From Paraspadella gotoi (lineage: Eukaryota; Chaetognatha): a DNA stretch of 64,000 nt. Under the pieces are notes generated by a model. The model had not been told where the DNA came from. It was given only the letters and a program-made list of their open reading frames with translations, and made no database searches. Made by a program: the position numbers and the translations under genes. Shown one piece after another: positions 38,695-50,315 of this stretch (the stretch's first letter is position 1; the number at the start of each line of letters is the position of its first letter). The DNA lies in the NCBI GenBank assembly GCA_051294375.1, contig CM119263.1, forward strand, positions 22,284,833 to 22,348,832, written 5' to 3'.

Positions 38695-41600
38695 TCACCA
38701 CACCGGACTCACCTTTTCGACGATCCTCACGACGGTCGCCTTGAGAGGCTTGAAGTATTCAACGACGCCGCGAACGTGTTTGGCGTGGTGTTCCACGCGA
38801 AGATTCGTCTCGAAACTCACGTAGGAGAACTCTGGTTCCGGTGTGATGTGAATGGTGATGTATTCACCCTGAGGCAAAAAGAAGACGTGACTTTACGGAA
38901 ATGCTCTTTACGGATAAGGCCCTTAAGCGGTACGTCTATGTAAGGTAGCAAAATACAATTATAATGCTTACTACATACATGCAGTAATCAACTAATAATC
39001 TTTAAATATAAAATATATGCTATTTAATAGTTGAGTGCATTCGAGATGAACTACCTTACGGAAAAATCCGTTGAGTGAGTAGCCGTGAGGTTCGAATAGA
39101 AATTCGTCCATTTCGAGTCCGGGAAATAATCGGTGAAGTCCTTTTAACTGATGTAAAGGTAGGAAAATTATAAGAGCGCTCAAACGCTCAAATCGCTTTC
39201 ACTTTACAACCTTCGGCATATCTCGCGGTTTTTTCCCCTTAACGTCCATGAAAGTTAACATCACATCCGGATCGATTTCCGTCATCAGAATCTGAAAAAA
39301 AAAGAAGGAAAAAAAAGAAAAACAATAAAAGGAAAAAAAAAGAAAAACAATAAAAGAAAAAAAAAGAAAAAAATAAAAGAATAAAAAAACAAAAAGACGA
39401 ATAAAAAATTCATGAAAGAATCAACGTGTGGACGAGACAAGTTTCAGAGCATATTTTAAAAAATTAAAATAACAATTTGAAACGGAAAACCGTCAAACTG
39501 AAAGAAAGATGCGAGACTGGGCAAAGCCTCTCATAATTTTTTTTAAATAATGAGACGAATATATTCATGGCGCGCTTTGCTTGAGTTGAGGAGACGAAAA
39601 GAAAAAAAGAGGGGAAGAGAGGGAAAATGAAGGCAAGTCAGCAGAGAAAATTTACCTGAAGATTCGGCGCCTGCTTTCGAAGGTTTTGCCCCAAACTGGT
39701 GTAGTAAAACCAAGAGTCGCCTCTCAGATTTCCAAAGCAATAACCCGCTCCTCCTGCAAAAAAAAAAAAAGCGATTACGGTTTCACACCCGAGCACAACC
39801 ACAACCACAACCACAACCACACTTACTGACTTACTGGCAAAGATTTGGTCGAGGAAAGCGAACTCGCCGACGATGTCCCCGTGAGGCGCCCGCTGAAGCT
39901 CGGGGTGGAGGTAGTTCTTCCTCGAGTAGGAAAAGTTGAAGTCTTCGGCGTCGAATCCGAAGTCGACGGCGAGTTTGACGATCGGCGCCACGGCCTCCAA
40001 GAGGCGCGTCGTTCCGCAGGTCTTCAGCATCACGGAGGATCGAGCGACGAAGAGGGAGCTTTCGCTGAGGTGGGGATTTAGTCGCGAGTGGGAGGAAATA
40101 ATGCAAGTCATTGGCATTGCGACGCTTTTTGGGTCTTATCCTTTCTCTTTCACTTTTTAATGCCTTCTTTACTTTAATTTGCGAGCGATAGAGATGAAAT
40201 GGAGCGATCACGAACTTTGACTGTGAATGAGTCATCGCTCATAAAAATAAATGGGCAACCAAAACAATCTCTATCCTGTTGTTTTACCCTGTAGCTAAGA
40301 GCGTCAGTCATTTTATAAATGTTTGGCCAAATTAAATCACCTGAGAATGTAAGCATCCATTTTAAGTCCTTGTTTGTAGCTCAGAATCTCGCAATTGATT
40401 GACTTGAGAATTTTTTCGAAAAAAATCCTGAAAGGTCAAATTTTGTCCATTGAATCTTCAGAAATGTAAGTTACGAAAAGTTAAAAGATATCGATTTTCT
40501 CTGCAAATTTATATCTGAGCCGAAACTTCAGTTTTTTTGGGGGCTCTTAAAAAAAATTCTCTGAATGGGAACCGAAATCAGTTTGGGTGAAAAAAAAAAA
40601 CTTAAGAATAAAACACGAGAGGGATGGATAATTTTAGACAACGAAGAAACCAACGAATGAAATATCATTTGAGACTGGTCAGTGGTCAACGAATGTAAAC
40701 ATCAATGTCAATTACATCCTTTACAAAATAATTATTGAAGCTAAAGCCTAACAGCAAAACATCATCATCATCGTCGCTGTTATCATCATTTTCATCATCA
40801 CCATCATCAAGGTTAACTAATTCTTTTTCGTCAATGATTGGTCAGGCCTTCGATCTGGAGCCATCGCCCTCGTCTGGCTGATCTAATTCTTAGATCATTC
40901 ATCGTTCATCGCGGATTATTCATCGTTCATCTTCGTTTTTCGAGTGGTTAGTGGGAAATCTCGAGCAGTTAACTTCCCCCACATATCTTTCCCCAGCTCC
41001 CCTCTATTTTATGACTTAAGTTAATTAAATACGATCGAGTCAGTTCTATTTTTGTCCAATAGGCGCAGCAGGTTACGCCTTTTATTTCTCTCAATACTCG
41101 GTCAAAAATAACAAACCAACGTTATACGTTGTTTGGAAGAATACAGGGAAGTCAAGTCTTTTGGGACTAACTATAAAAAATCGTTTGGACGGGTAAATAA
41201 AATAGCTAATGGAAATATTTTATTGCTCTACCTCCGGCTGGGTACACCAGTTCCCAAGTATATTTTTGGCGCGTTATACCTCGAGACCCGGCGGAGGTCC
41301 AAACCGAGACGCGATGCAGCGTCAGGGCATTCGAACATTTCTTGCTTCTCCGCAGCGGCAGCCGCGATAGCCGCAGGGGTAACGACGTCGGACGCTGGAA
41401 ACAGACTGGGTTCGCGATGCCGCCGCTATGGTTCGTTCGGGCCACCGGGTGATTCGCAGGAAAAGGGGAAAAAACGAAGGAACGGAGGGGGATTTAGTTG
41501 AGGGGAAAAGAAGGAAATAGAGTGGAAATGTTTGAAAGGGTGAGAATATATACAGAGTTAAAGAAGAACAAATTGATAAAAGATGGAGGAAAGGAGTAAT

Positions 41601-42169
41601 CGGCTGAATGAATGGGGTATGAAATTATCAAAGTCGGGAAAAGGGGGAGATAGAAATAAGCTCCAAATCGAAATAAATATTAAGAAAAAAAAGTAATTCT
41701 AAAACTGAGAATTGTTTAGACGAAGAGGAACAAAAGAATTGAAAGAAACGACAACTAAAAGTTGACATGAAAGCAGAAAGAAAAAGTAAGCAAAAAGTCA
41801 AAATGTCAAAGCGAAGAAAGGATCAAAAAAGGCTCTAATGCATAAAGTAAGGTAATACATTAGCAAGGAAAGAAAGCATGCAATATAGGTCAACCTTCGC
41901 AATCGATACGAGAAACCTAAAAAAAAATGAGAAGGGGACAACACGAAAGAAAAGGCGAATGAGCGAAGCGGAAAGAAAGATAGGATATTCGGGAGAGTTA
42001 AAGTGTCTTTTTAAATCTGACCGGGTCTAAATTCGAACTGAGGACTCACCTGTTGATCTCCCGAGATAAAGTTCTCCGTGGCCACGTTCTCCGGCGCCGC
42101 CACGAACCAAAGGTTGATCGTCTTTTCGGCGCCTTCGAAAAAATTTAGGTCGTCCACCAGCGACGCCAT
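38695..42169 (-). CDS. AMD1: S-adenosylmethionine decarboxylase proenzyme
   Basis: This cytosolic enzyme decarboxylates S-adenosylmethionine to supply aminopropyl groups for spermidine and spermine synthesis. Exons (minus strand): 42169-42050, 41425-41280, 40427-40341, 40064-39835, 39753-39656, 39291-39211, 39147-39055, and 38868-38713 or reading on to TGA at 38695; all phases agree. Family signatures are present: FFEGAEK near the N-terminus, the self-cleavage site LSESSLFV (cut expected between Glu119 and Ser120, giving the pyruvoyl group), KTCGTT with the catalytic Cys (134), GYSLNG with Ser278, and IHITPEPEFSYVSFETN with His292. The Cys-Ser-His spacing matches the human enzyme. Two oddities: exon 2 carries an Ala-rich insert relative to human and has a weak acceptor, and the last roughly 45 residues of the family are not found after the strong donor at 38712. 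No MAGDIS-type upstream ORF occurs in the 130 nt before the start codon. The gene is convergent with the Patched-like gene. Confidence 0.92.
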
Positions 42170-43799
42170 CTTGCGGAGAGCGCTTTACTTTGCTTTATCG
42201 TTGAGGTGAATATCAAAAACAAAAGATTTCAACAAATGAGGCGATCCGAAGAGGTATAATAATACTATTGCGAGGACGACGACACCGAAAAGCGGCGGAG
42301 ACAGAAAAACGGGAAGAGAGAAACGAAGATAGAGAGGGAGAGAGACGAAGATGGAGAGAGAGCGACCGGTGCGTTGGCGCGGAGTTATGAAGCCGAGAGA
42401 TCAGCTGGTGCTAGAGGAAGAAGAGGAGGATGTGAAGGAGAAGAAGAACGAAACGAGTGACGGTGAACGCTGTGAACAAAAAATTAATCCATTTGAACAA
42501 TACGCAACGATTTTGGCCATTAAAGAAGCCGATATTTATCATCGACGTTTGCAGTTTTACTAGTAATAAATTATAAAAAACTACACATACAGAGCTGCAG
42601 AGAAACTCGGTGGTTAAACATAAAGCGCCGACTTGAACTTTTTTTATTATTTATTTTTGTAACGCAACAGCGAAATAAAAAGAACGGTGTTCGTGATTAA
42701 ACATCTCTCTCTTTACAGTCTACCAACGGTAAAGCGCCCATTTTGAATCGATCGATTTTAACGGTAATTGGTCTAAAAATAATGAAATCCGTTTTCCGGC
42801 CGGCAGCACAAACGTTTAGGCATTCGAAAATACGAAATCCATTTTTTTAATTGAAGGCCAACCTTTTCAAATTAACTCGGTCCCACAGTTGAAGCGACAA
42901 CTCGTGCTTCTATCTTATGTATGTCTGTCTTTCTCTCTCTCTCTCTCTGTCTCTCTCTCTCTATCCCTCTTTTTTTTTCTCCGTAAAATTACGTGCAGCC
43001 TTCGACTAAAAAAGCCGGATGACGACTTTGTTCCCAGTCTTTCCCTGTTGCCACGATTCGATAAAACTGGGTATGTGGGCCATGTGGGGCTTTCGAACTC
43101 TAATATTTAAATAAAATTTAAATTTAAATATTCAAATAATAGGAATATGGTCAAAAATGGAATGATTTAGATATTAAAATTCAACCACAATAACGATGAT
43201 AGTAAGTACTGTTTTTTTGATAATAAACAAATTTAAAGATTTTTATTTGTTTTTCAATTTTTTTTAAACAGAAATGCTATAGAATAGCAGATAATAAGGG
43301 TTCCTTGCTAGGTCCATCTAAAATTCTAAAATGTACAATTGTACATTGTACTATGTACATGCTTAATGCATACGATTAAAAATACTACATACCTAACTTG
43401 CATTAAGTTTAAGACTTACTTTTTTGTCTAACGTCATCCATATTTATAGGCTCGTGCAATTGTTAATTTGCCCAGTTCATAGAATCAGTATTTTTTTATT
43501 TTAATCAATAAGAATTTTATTCAAATGATTAACGAAGTCTTTTTCAATGAGTATTTTTTTTTCAAATAGATTTTTAATTATGACACATTAAACAATTGAA
43601 AAATCCACGCCTCCTGGGCAAGGCTAATCGTCAAGACACGAAGCTTAGTAAGTTTTAATGGTCAGAGTAGAGTAATTCTCTTTAAGGTACCAAGGCAACC
43701 GAGAGTCAACGCGACAGATTTAGTTGTTTTTTTTTAAAGCGAGAACGTTTTGATTCAACTCGGTAGAGGGGGAGAGGAGAACAAATTTCGTCACAGATA

Positions 43800-44657
43800 C
43801 AGGGGTGGGACCCCTTATCGAGACAAAACTTAACGTCCTGCCCTGTCTGAACGATTTGATACACAATAATAAAATGAATGGCAAAAGTTTTTTGGGCTTT
43901 TTACTTTTATATAATAAATTTTAAAAGCAACTACAATGCGTCGTGGATGTTTTCAAAACATTTATTCGTTTTTATGCGCGCGCATTGTATTGCATACGAT
44001 AAAAGCCCTAATTGTTGATATTTTTTAATGGTCGTTTCTGAACTTGACAGTATTATGTCTTATCTTCAAATCACCTGATTTTAAGCTTTTCATCACTATC
44101 CAAATTAAACCTACTTAATTTTTTTTCGGGTAAGTAAAATAAAATTTTAAGAAAATTATAACGATTATGCTTAAATTGTATTTGTAAAATACTTTATGTA
44201 TTTCTTAACTTTTTGACGCTTTTATTATGCATTAAGAAATTTTACATGATAAATTTAATTATCTGACAATATTGCTAATAAATTTCTTGATAAAAGTAAG
44301 TTTTAATAAAAATTAAACCATAACAGTAACTTATCCAAATCTTACCTGCTTATTTTACATGTACACCTTGCCAGAAGCATTATTATACTACAAATAAATA
44401 TTTTCAAAAATATTTATAACTTTTATGTATTAGAATAAGAATTAACATTTTTTTTCCAAACCGCGTGGAGAAAACCGAGCAGTTGCCTTTGCTAAATCCA
44501 AAAAAAGCATAATATCAAAGAATTTCAAAACAACTAATATATCGTCTAAAAGCTACGAGAGAGTACTATACGAATATTTATTAAGATTTTAAAAATCATT
44601 AAGAGCTTTAGAGTAATGCTTTTTTTAATTTTGTCTCGATATAGGGTCCCACCCCTG
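43800..44657. mobile_element. TIR element, 858 bp, flanked by TA
   Basis: The left end, CAGGGGTGGGACCCCTTATC and the following GAGACAAAA, recurs in inverted orientation at the right end (TTTTGTCTCGATATAGGGTC and CCACCCCTG), giving terminal inverted repeats of about 29 bp. Each end is directly flanked by TA, the target duplication of Tc1/mariner-type elements. The interior is AT-rich with no transposase frame, so this is a non-autonomous DNA transposon. Confidence 0.75.
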
Positions 44658-44757
44658 TAATTGCAAAGTATAATCGCAAGCCACGCCAATCATTAACGAC
44701 AAATAATCGTAAAAGATTTCCACTTTGTTAATTTCCTTTCATTTCGTTGGTATAAAT

Positions 44758-44889
44758 TTAAACAAGAGAAAATATTGGTTTTCGCAACATGTTTCGAATA
44801 GTTTTCATCGTCAGTGCAAAACTATTCGAAACATGAATGCAAATTAAAAACTAAATTCGTTGCGAAAACCAATCTTTTCTCTTGTTTAA
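44758..44889. repeat. Nested palindrome / hairpin element
   Basis: An outer 31-base arm, 'ttaaacaagagaaaatattg' plus 'gttttcgcaac', is mirrored at 44859-44889. An inner arm, 'atgtttcgaatagtttt' (44789-44805), is mirrored at 44818-44834, leaving a 12-base loop. The whole unit could extrude as a hairpin and may be a small MITE remnant. Confidence 0.75.
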
Positions 44890-45217
44890 TATTTCCACTT
44901 ATTAATACTATCTTTCGAATGAAAGAATATTTTAGAATTCATGCTAGAATTAAACATTATTCTCGATTTAATAATGTCAGCCTCCAAACCAAGGGCGTTT
45001 CATGAGATCAGAAAGTGTCCAGAAAGTTTTTAATACTTAATTTTTAACGAACCATGTAACACAGAATAAAAGCCGCCCAAAAGACAAGTTTCGCTTTCAA
45101 AAATGTATTATGATTGTCGACAATTAGTTTCGCTACCTCAACGTTCACGCGCGTCTCAGAAGGAGACGATGATTTTTCGACTCTGATTTTCGCGCTGACG
45201 GACGTTAAGGACGGCCG

Positions 45218-48200
45218 TCACGCCCCCCCACGGCCAGCCCCTTCGCCCCACTCGGCCCCGCCTTCCATCACATTCCCAGATGGGTAAGGCTCCCCTCTCT
45301 CTCCTACCCTCCTTTCGGCGACGGTTTCTCGCGTCGCCTCTAAACCTCCCCTGCCCTCGGTGCGGGGCATCTCCCCCCTTCCGTCCTCGACTTGCGCCCG
45401 AATCGGCTCGACCCCTTCGCCGTCGTTGGGGCGACCCTTCTCGGCTTCGGCGTCGGTGATGTTGATGATGTCCTTTTCTCTCTGGAATTGGGCGTCACCT
45501 TCTCTCTCCCCTTCGACGCGCTGGGGCTTGCCCGCTTGGCGATTCTCCATCAAGATGCGCCATTTCTGCAGTTGGTTGGAGGACAGGGAAAGGAATGTAA
45601 GACCCGATCACCCAAATATCAGTTAATTTTCTTTTGTCAGTTGTCAATTATCATGCTATAAGAACATATCCGGTTTTTTATTTATTTATTTATTTTATTT
45701 TTATTTATTGATTTTTCTCGAAATCTTGATAATTATCAATCTTTCTTTATCATTATCAATAATTCTCTTTCTCTCTTCTTTCCCTTTATTTTTTCCTTTT
45801 TTTTATTTTTATCTTGTTTTTTTTACTTTCATTTGTCCTTTCTTTTAAACCCTCCCCTTCCTTATAACTTTTCTATTTTCATTTTCATTTCTATTTTCAC
45901 CTCCTTGTCGATCATGTATCCACCGTCGACTTCTGTCTCTTTGTTTCCGCAGGAGACCTCGTACTCTTCCTTGTCGAACTTCTGCTGCCCCTCGCGACCC
46001 AAAAACGTTTTGAAACGAATCGTTCCTCTGAAGGCGAAAACAAAAGAGCAAGGCGAGATTTTGTGAGATAGTAGAGATAGAGCCGGGTCAGTTGACCTTA
46101 TCTTTCGAGTTTCTGTGAAATTGAGTGGCCAATTAGTGAAAATTATCATTATATGTGGACCCGACAGTTGCAGACCGAAGTAAAATACATTGGCAGGTCG
46201 AGGTTTGAGCGAATTGGATTTTAATTCCATTTTAAGGACTTTAAACGGGCATAATTCGTAATCACACCAAAAAAAACAAAAATTAGTTACAGCCCATTTC
46301 AAAATTATCCGTTCATTCAATAAATTAGCTAATAAATAATCTTGCCCTGACTCTTACAAGATAATAATATAGCAGGACCCTGCAGGCTTTCAATCAAGAC
46401 TCTCTCACATCTATCGTCTCAGCAATAATAAATTTTCAAAACGTATGGATTTTAAAGTGGATTGTGTGAGTCAGTCTGTGTGGGTCTTGACAGTGAGGAG
46501 CCATGAAGCCGTACATGAAGACGAGGATGTCTGCCGAGAGGTTGATCTCTCCCCGGAGCGGAATCTCCAACTAGAAAATATCGACAAAGGGGGCGTGGCG
46601 AGAGTTTCACTTTTTGTCTCGTATAAAAAGATCATTTGCTCACCTTTGTACTGTTTTTGCCCCGTCCGTGAGGGTAGTCTTCCTTTAGAAAGGAAAAGGT
46701 GAACTCTTCGACGGTGATCGGAATGTAATTGTTGTTGATCACGCGAAAAGCCGTCTGACAAAATGTAATTACAAAAAAATAAAGATTTTTTTAAAACAGT
46801 ATACTAAGTATTCGCTCCGCGCTTAAAAAAAAAATCCCGGAAAGAACGAAGCGGTTTTCTGATAATTTTGGTTCCTAGCAATTTTTTGCACCCGCAAGTT
46901 AGCGGCAAGTAAAATATTACAAAACCATGGATGATTTCTGAAAGCTGCAGTGTTTTGGTGCTTCCAAACGCGGAAGCGGAACAAAAGAAAATCCATAAAG
47001 TTTGACTTAAAAAATACTCGAAAATAAACCACTGACGCTTGGTCTGAATTCTTTTTAAATTCTTTTTTTAATTTTGCGGTATTAGCTTGATAAGTCATTA
47101 AATGAGGTTACGGGTCATGCGCACTGATTCCGAATGTCGCTGTTGGGTTTGATGCCTAACTTCAACACAATAAACGAAATAAATTGACGACATAGTAAGC
47201 TGAATAATAGCAATTAATCCCAAATTTTTTTCTCCCACAAAATTGTTTGTCATTTTTGTTTCTTACTGTTTTTGCAAACATCGCCGCTTTAAATTATCAA
47301 AAATAAAGATTAGCTAATGAAACTACAATGTCTTAGGTACATTTCGTTTGCCCGGAACAAAGAAAATTCATATGATATCATAAGTATCAATATCGGAGCC
47401 TTTGAAATAACTTATTTTCTTTGCAATTTACCTTTAATTGATAAAAGCCTTGTATTATAAAATAAAAAATAAAAAACAACAATTTTAACCATACAGCTAC
47501 ATGCCATTTGCGTGTTTTATTATAAAGATTGTTATGCTTTTTTTTAATAAAAAAATAGTTTATATTAATATAGGTCTAATGGGCATTAAATGCACAAAGG
47601 TTGTTTAATCTTTGGGCACCTGAAGATGACAAAATTTATTTAAAATCTGATAAATATACGCCTTTTAAGCCCTATGTCAGTAGTTTTTAAAAAAATCAGC
47701 CCGGGGTAAACAAAGTTTGAACTCCTAAATTTTCATATTTAAATCATAATTTTTTAAGGTTCCCTTCAATCGAATTTTTCTTAAATTTTTTTGTTTTTCA
47801 AACAAAATGACTATTCATTATCCTGCAGTATTATATAAACATTTGAGGGTATAGAAAAATTTTTGTTTATATCAGAAACATAAATTCAATCTTTTCTCGT
47901 TTCAGAATCTATATTTTATTTATTTTTTTTAAAGTACAGCCGCAAGTGTGTTTTAATTTTAATTTCAAAAGTTTGTTAACTTTTGACTAAGATTCCGATC
48001 CAGATTTTAAAAAAAAATCTCGTTGAAATTTTGAGAAAAATTACATGGAAAGATGTCCCATAAATTAATGGCTTAATATGATTTACAGTCTCAATCGTTC
48101 TAGTCATTTTGTTCAAAACATATCAAAAAATCAATTTTTTTTATTACCAAATTAAAGTCACCATTCTCGGCAAAAGCTAAAAATTTAACGTGGAACCCAA

Positions 48201-50315
48201 CAAAGAAATTTAACGGAACGCCAGATTTGTTTGTTAAAAATTGGGCTTGGAATGACCATTTTTGTTGTAGATTATTTTTACAGGTATCAACGGCGGCGTG
48301 GGTCCGATTGAGATTTGGGAATGTTACATCAACACAATATTGAGCATCATTTCCTATCAGGTAAAATGTAAAAATATTTAAAATAACATTATAAAAAGCG
48401 ACCAGATAACTGTCTATCTATATACCTTTGAAAGTTACAAGAATACTACCTTGAATCTAATTTTTTTTAAAATAGTACAACTTTTGTGAATAAAAGAAAA
48501 AACATTTTTAACTTAGAATTTCTGAGGGAGAGAGGGTTGAAAAACCGACCAACCAACCAGACAACCAAAAAGAGGAAATTCAAAACAAGCGATATTCCAC
48601 CACCCACAAACTCAACTAACAAAACATTACAAAACAATCACAGCCAACCACTCAGCCACCCACGACCTATAAGTTTAAACTGACCCGATAGTGTAGCCGG
48701 ATCGTGGCCTCTGCGCTGACGTTATTTGGCGGGTTTTGCAGCGTGGCGGGGTAGAGGCGTCGCTCGGGAATTTGCACGTCGATTGCGCGGGGGAAGAGGA
48801 AGAAGAGGAGTAGACCAGCCACAGCCAGGCAGATGGCGGCGGTGAGGACCGCGTAGCAGTACCTGAAAACAGGAAAGGGGAATTAAATCTCAAAGCAATT
48901 AACGAAAAAAAAAAAACACGAGTCTGTATTGTATTGTGTATTGAATGTGTAGGTTTTGCATTGGGTATTCGTTATTACTGTATTATCTTCCTGCAAGACG
49001 ATTATATAATGTTTTTTTTTTTCGTAGGTGATTGTTCAACTTAATCAGTCTTTTACAGGATATAAACTGTGACAGTGGTTCAAAAAAAAATTTTAACAAA
49101 AAAAATAATTAAGCTCATGCAAACCTCGGATCAACTGTCGAAATTAGCCTAGAGTCTTAGAACCCCAGTTTTAATAACTTAACACATCACAATTGCAAAA
49201 CATTCAACTTCTTAAAATTATAACAAAAAAAATAATTAAGCTCATGCAAACCTCATCACTGAATTAGCCTAAGTCTTAGAACCCACTTTTAATAACTTAA
49301 CACATCACATTGCAAACATTCAACTTCCTTAAAAAATTATAACAAAAAAAATAATTAAGCTCATGCAAACCTCATCACTGAAATAGCCTAAGTCTTAGAA
49401 CCCACTTTTAATAACTTAACACATCACATTGCAAACATTCAACTTCCTTAAAAAATTATAACAAAAAAAATAATTAAGCTCATGCAAACCTCATCACTGA
49501 ATTAGCCTAAGTCTTAGAACCCACTTTTAATAACTTAACACATCACATTGCAAACATTCAACTTCCTTAAAAATTATAACAAAAAAATATTAAGCTCATG
49601 TCAAACCTCATCACTGAAATTAGCCTAAGTCTTAGAACCCACTTTTAATAACTTAACACATCACATTGCAAACATTCAACTTCTTAAAAAATTATAACAA
49701 AAAAAATAATTAAGCTCATGGCAAACCTCATCACTGAAATTAGCCTAAGTCTTAGAACCCACTTTTAATAACTTAACACATCACATTGCAAACATTCAAC
49801 TCCTTAAAAAATTATAACAAAAAAAATAATTAAGCTCATGCAAACCTCATCACTGAAATTAGCCTAAGTCTTAGAACCCACTTTTAATAACTTAACACAT
49901 CACATTGCAAACATTCAACTTCCTTAAAAATTATAACAAAAAAAATAATTAAGCTCATGCAAACCTCATCACTGAAATTAGCCTAAGTCTTAGAACCCAC
50001 TTTTAATAACTTAACACACACATTGCAAACATTCAACTTCCTTAAAAAATTATAACAAAAGATCAATTTTGTTATAATTATAATATATAAAGATCATTTT
50101 GTTATAATTATAATAATAACAAAAGATCAATTTGTTATAATTATAATTATAAACAAAGATCAATTTTGTTATATAAATTATAATTATAACAAAAGATCAA
50201 TTTTGTTATCCCACCATCTAAGCAAATCTCTTCCCGACGGCGACGGCGGCGGCGCTTCGATCGCCGTCAAACGAATCTCGCCGGTGACGACGTCTTCGTC
50301 GTGAAAAATCACCAT
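45218..50315 (-). CDS. TMEM106: TMEM106-family type II lysosomal membrane protein
   Basis: This encodes a small single-pass protein of the late endosome/lysosome family that includes TMEM106A/B/C. Exons (minus strand): 50315-50215, 48862-48685, 46754-46644, 46570-46515, 46027-45901 and 45565-45218; all phases agree, giving 306 residues. The ATG at 50315 follows an in-frame stop. A 34-residue cytosolic segment precedes the membrane span at about 37-57, ending LFFLFPRAIDV, a close match to the family's FFLFPRSIDV. Luminal signatures are INNNYIPITVEEFTF (family ITNNNYYSVEVEN) and TFLGREGQQKFDKEEYEVSCG-like sequence (family YFGHSEQ through YVDCG). About 18 luminal residues around the YMYDFC motif appear to be lost; the exon 4/5 junction is the least certain. 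The last exon adds a 115-residue charged tail that human TMEM106B lacks. Confidence 0.7.
49085..50058. repeat. Tandem array, about 8 x 120 bp
   Basis: Units of about 118-121 bp contain 'aataattaagctcatgcaaa', 'tagcctaagtcttagaaccc' and 'cacatcacattgcaaacatt'. They are repeated head to tail within intron 1 of the TMEM106-like gene. The first unit is clearly diverged; later units differ by one or a few bases. There is no coding frame, no spacers and no dyad, so this is a satellite-type array rather than a CRISPR. Confidence 0.95.
50058..50210. repeat. Palindromic ATAACAAAAGATC repeats
   Basis: About four copies of ATAACAAAAGATCAATTTTG followed by TTAT, itself nearly a perfect palindrome, are joined by 'ataattataa' linkers. 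They begin where the 120-bp array ends and stop a few bases from the exon-1 donor of the TMEM106-like gene. Confidence 0.85.

Larger units (their letters stand above)
42170..45217. other. Intergenic, AT-rich, with two inverted-repeat elements
   Basis: This is the region between the AMD1 start and the end of the TMEM106-like gene. An acidic 70-residue plus frame at 42351-42563 has no supporting features. A CT run lies at 42925-42962. Inverted-repeat elements lie at 43800-44657 and 44758-44889. I see nothing else. Confidence 0.5.

Noticed and set aside
42170-42300. Polyamine-sensing MAGDIS-type upstream ORF of AMD1
   Set aside because: No ATG occurs on the coding strand in the roughly 130 nt before the start codon; an upstream non-coding exon cannot be excluded.
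42351-42563. Acidic 70-residue plus-strand protein upstream of AMD1
   Set aside because: It lies in GA-rich DNA, with no homology cue, no splice partners and no promoter signature; chance is more likely.
48285-48360. Plus-strand exon-like block with good acceptor and donor (frame reads INGGVGPIEIWECYIN)
   Set aside because: It is isolated within a minus-strand intron, with no partner exons on the plus strand; the minus frame hits a stop.
49085-50058. Regular direct repeats that might suggest a CRISPR array
   Set aside because: The units are contiguous with no unique spacers, the genome is an animal's, and the array lies in a spliced gene's intron.
45218-50315. Arrestin/VPS26-like identity, suggested by IPLGGNRMVIF and VVTGEIRL upstream of and in exon 1
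   Set aside because: The next exon is a membrane helix with FFLFPRAIDV and later exons match TMEM106 motifs; a stop precedes the ATG.
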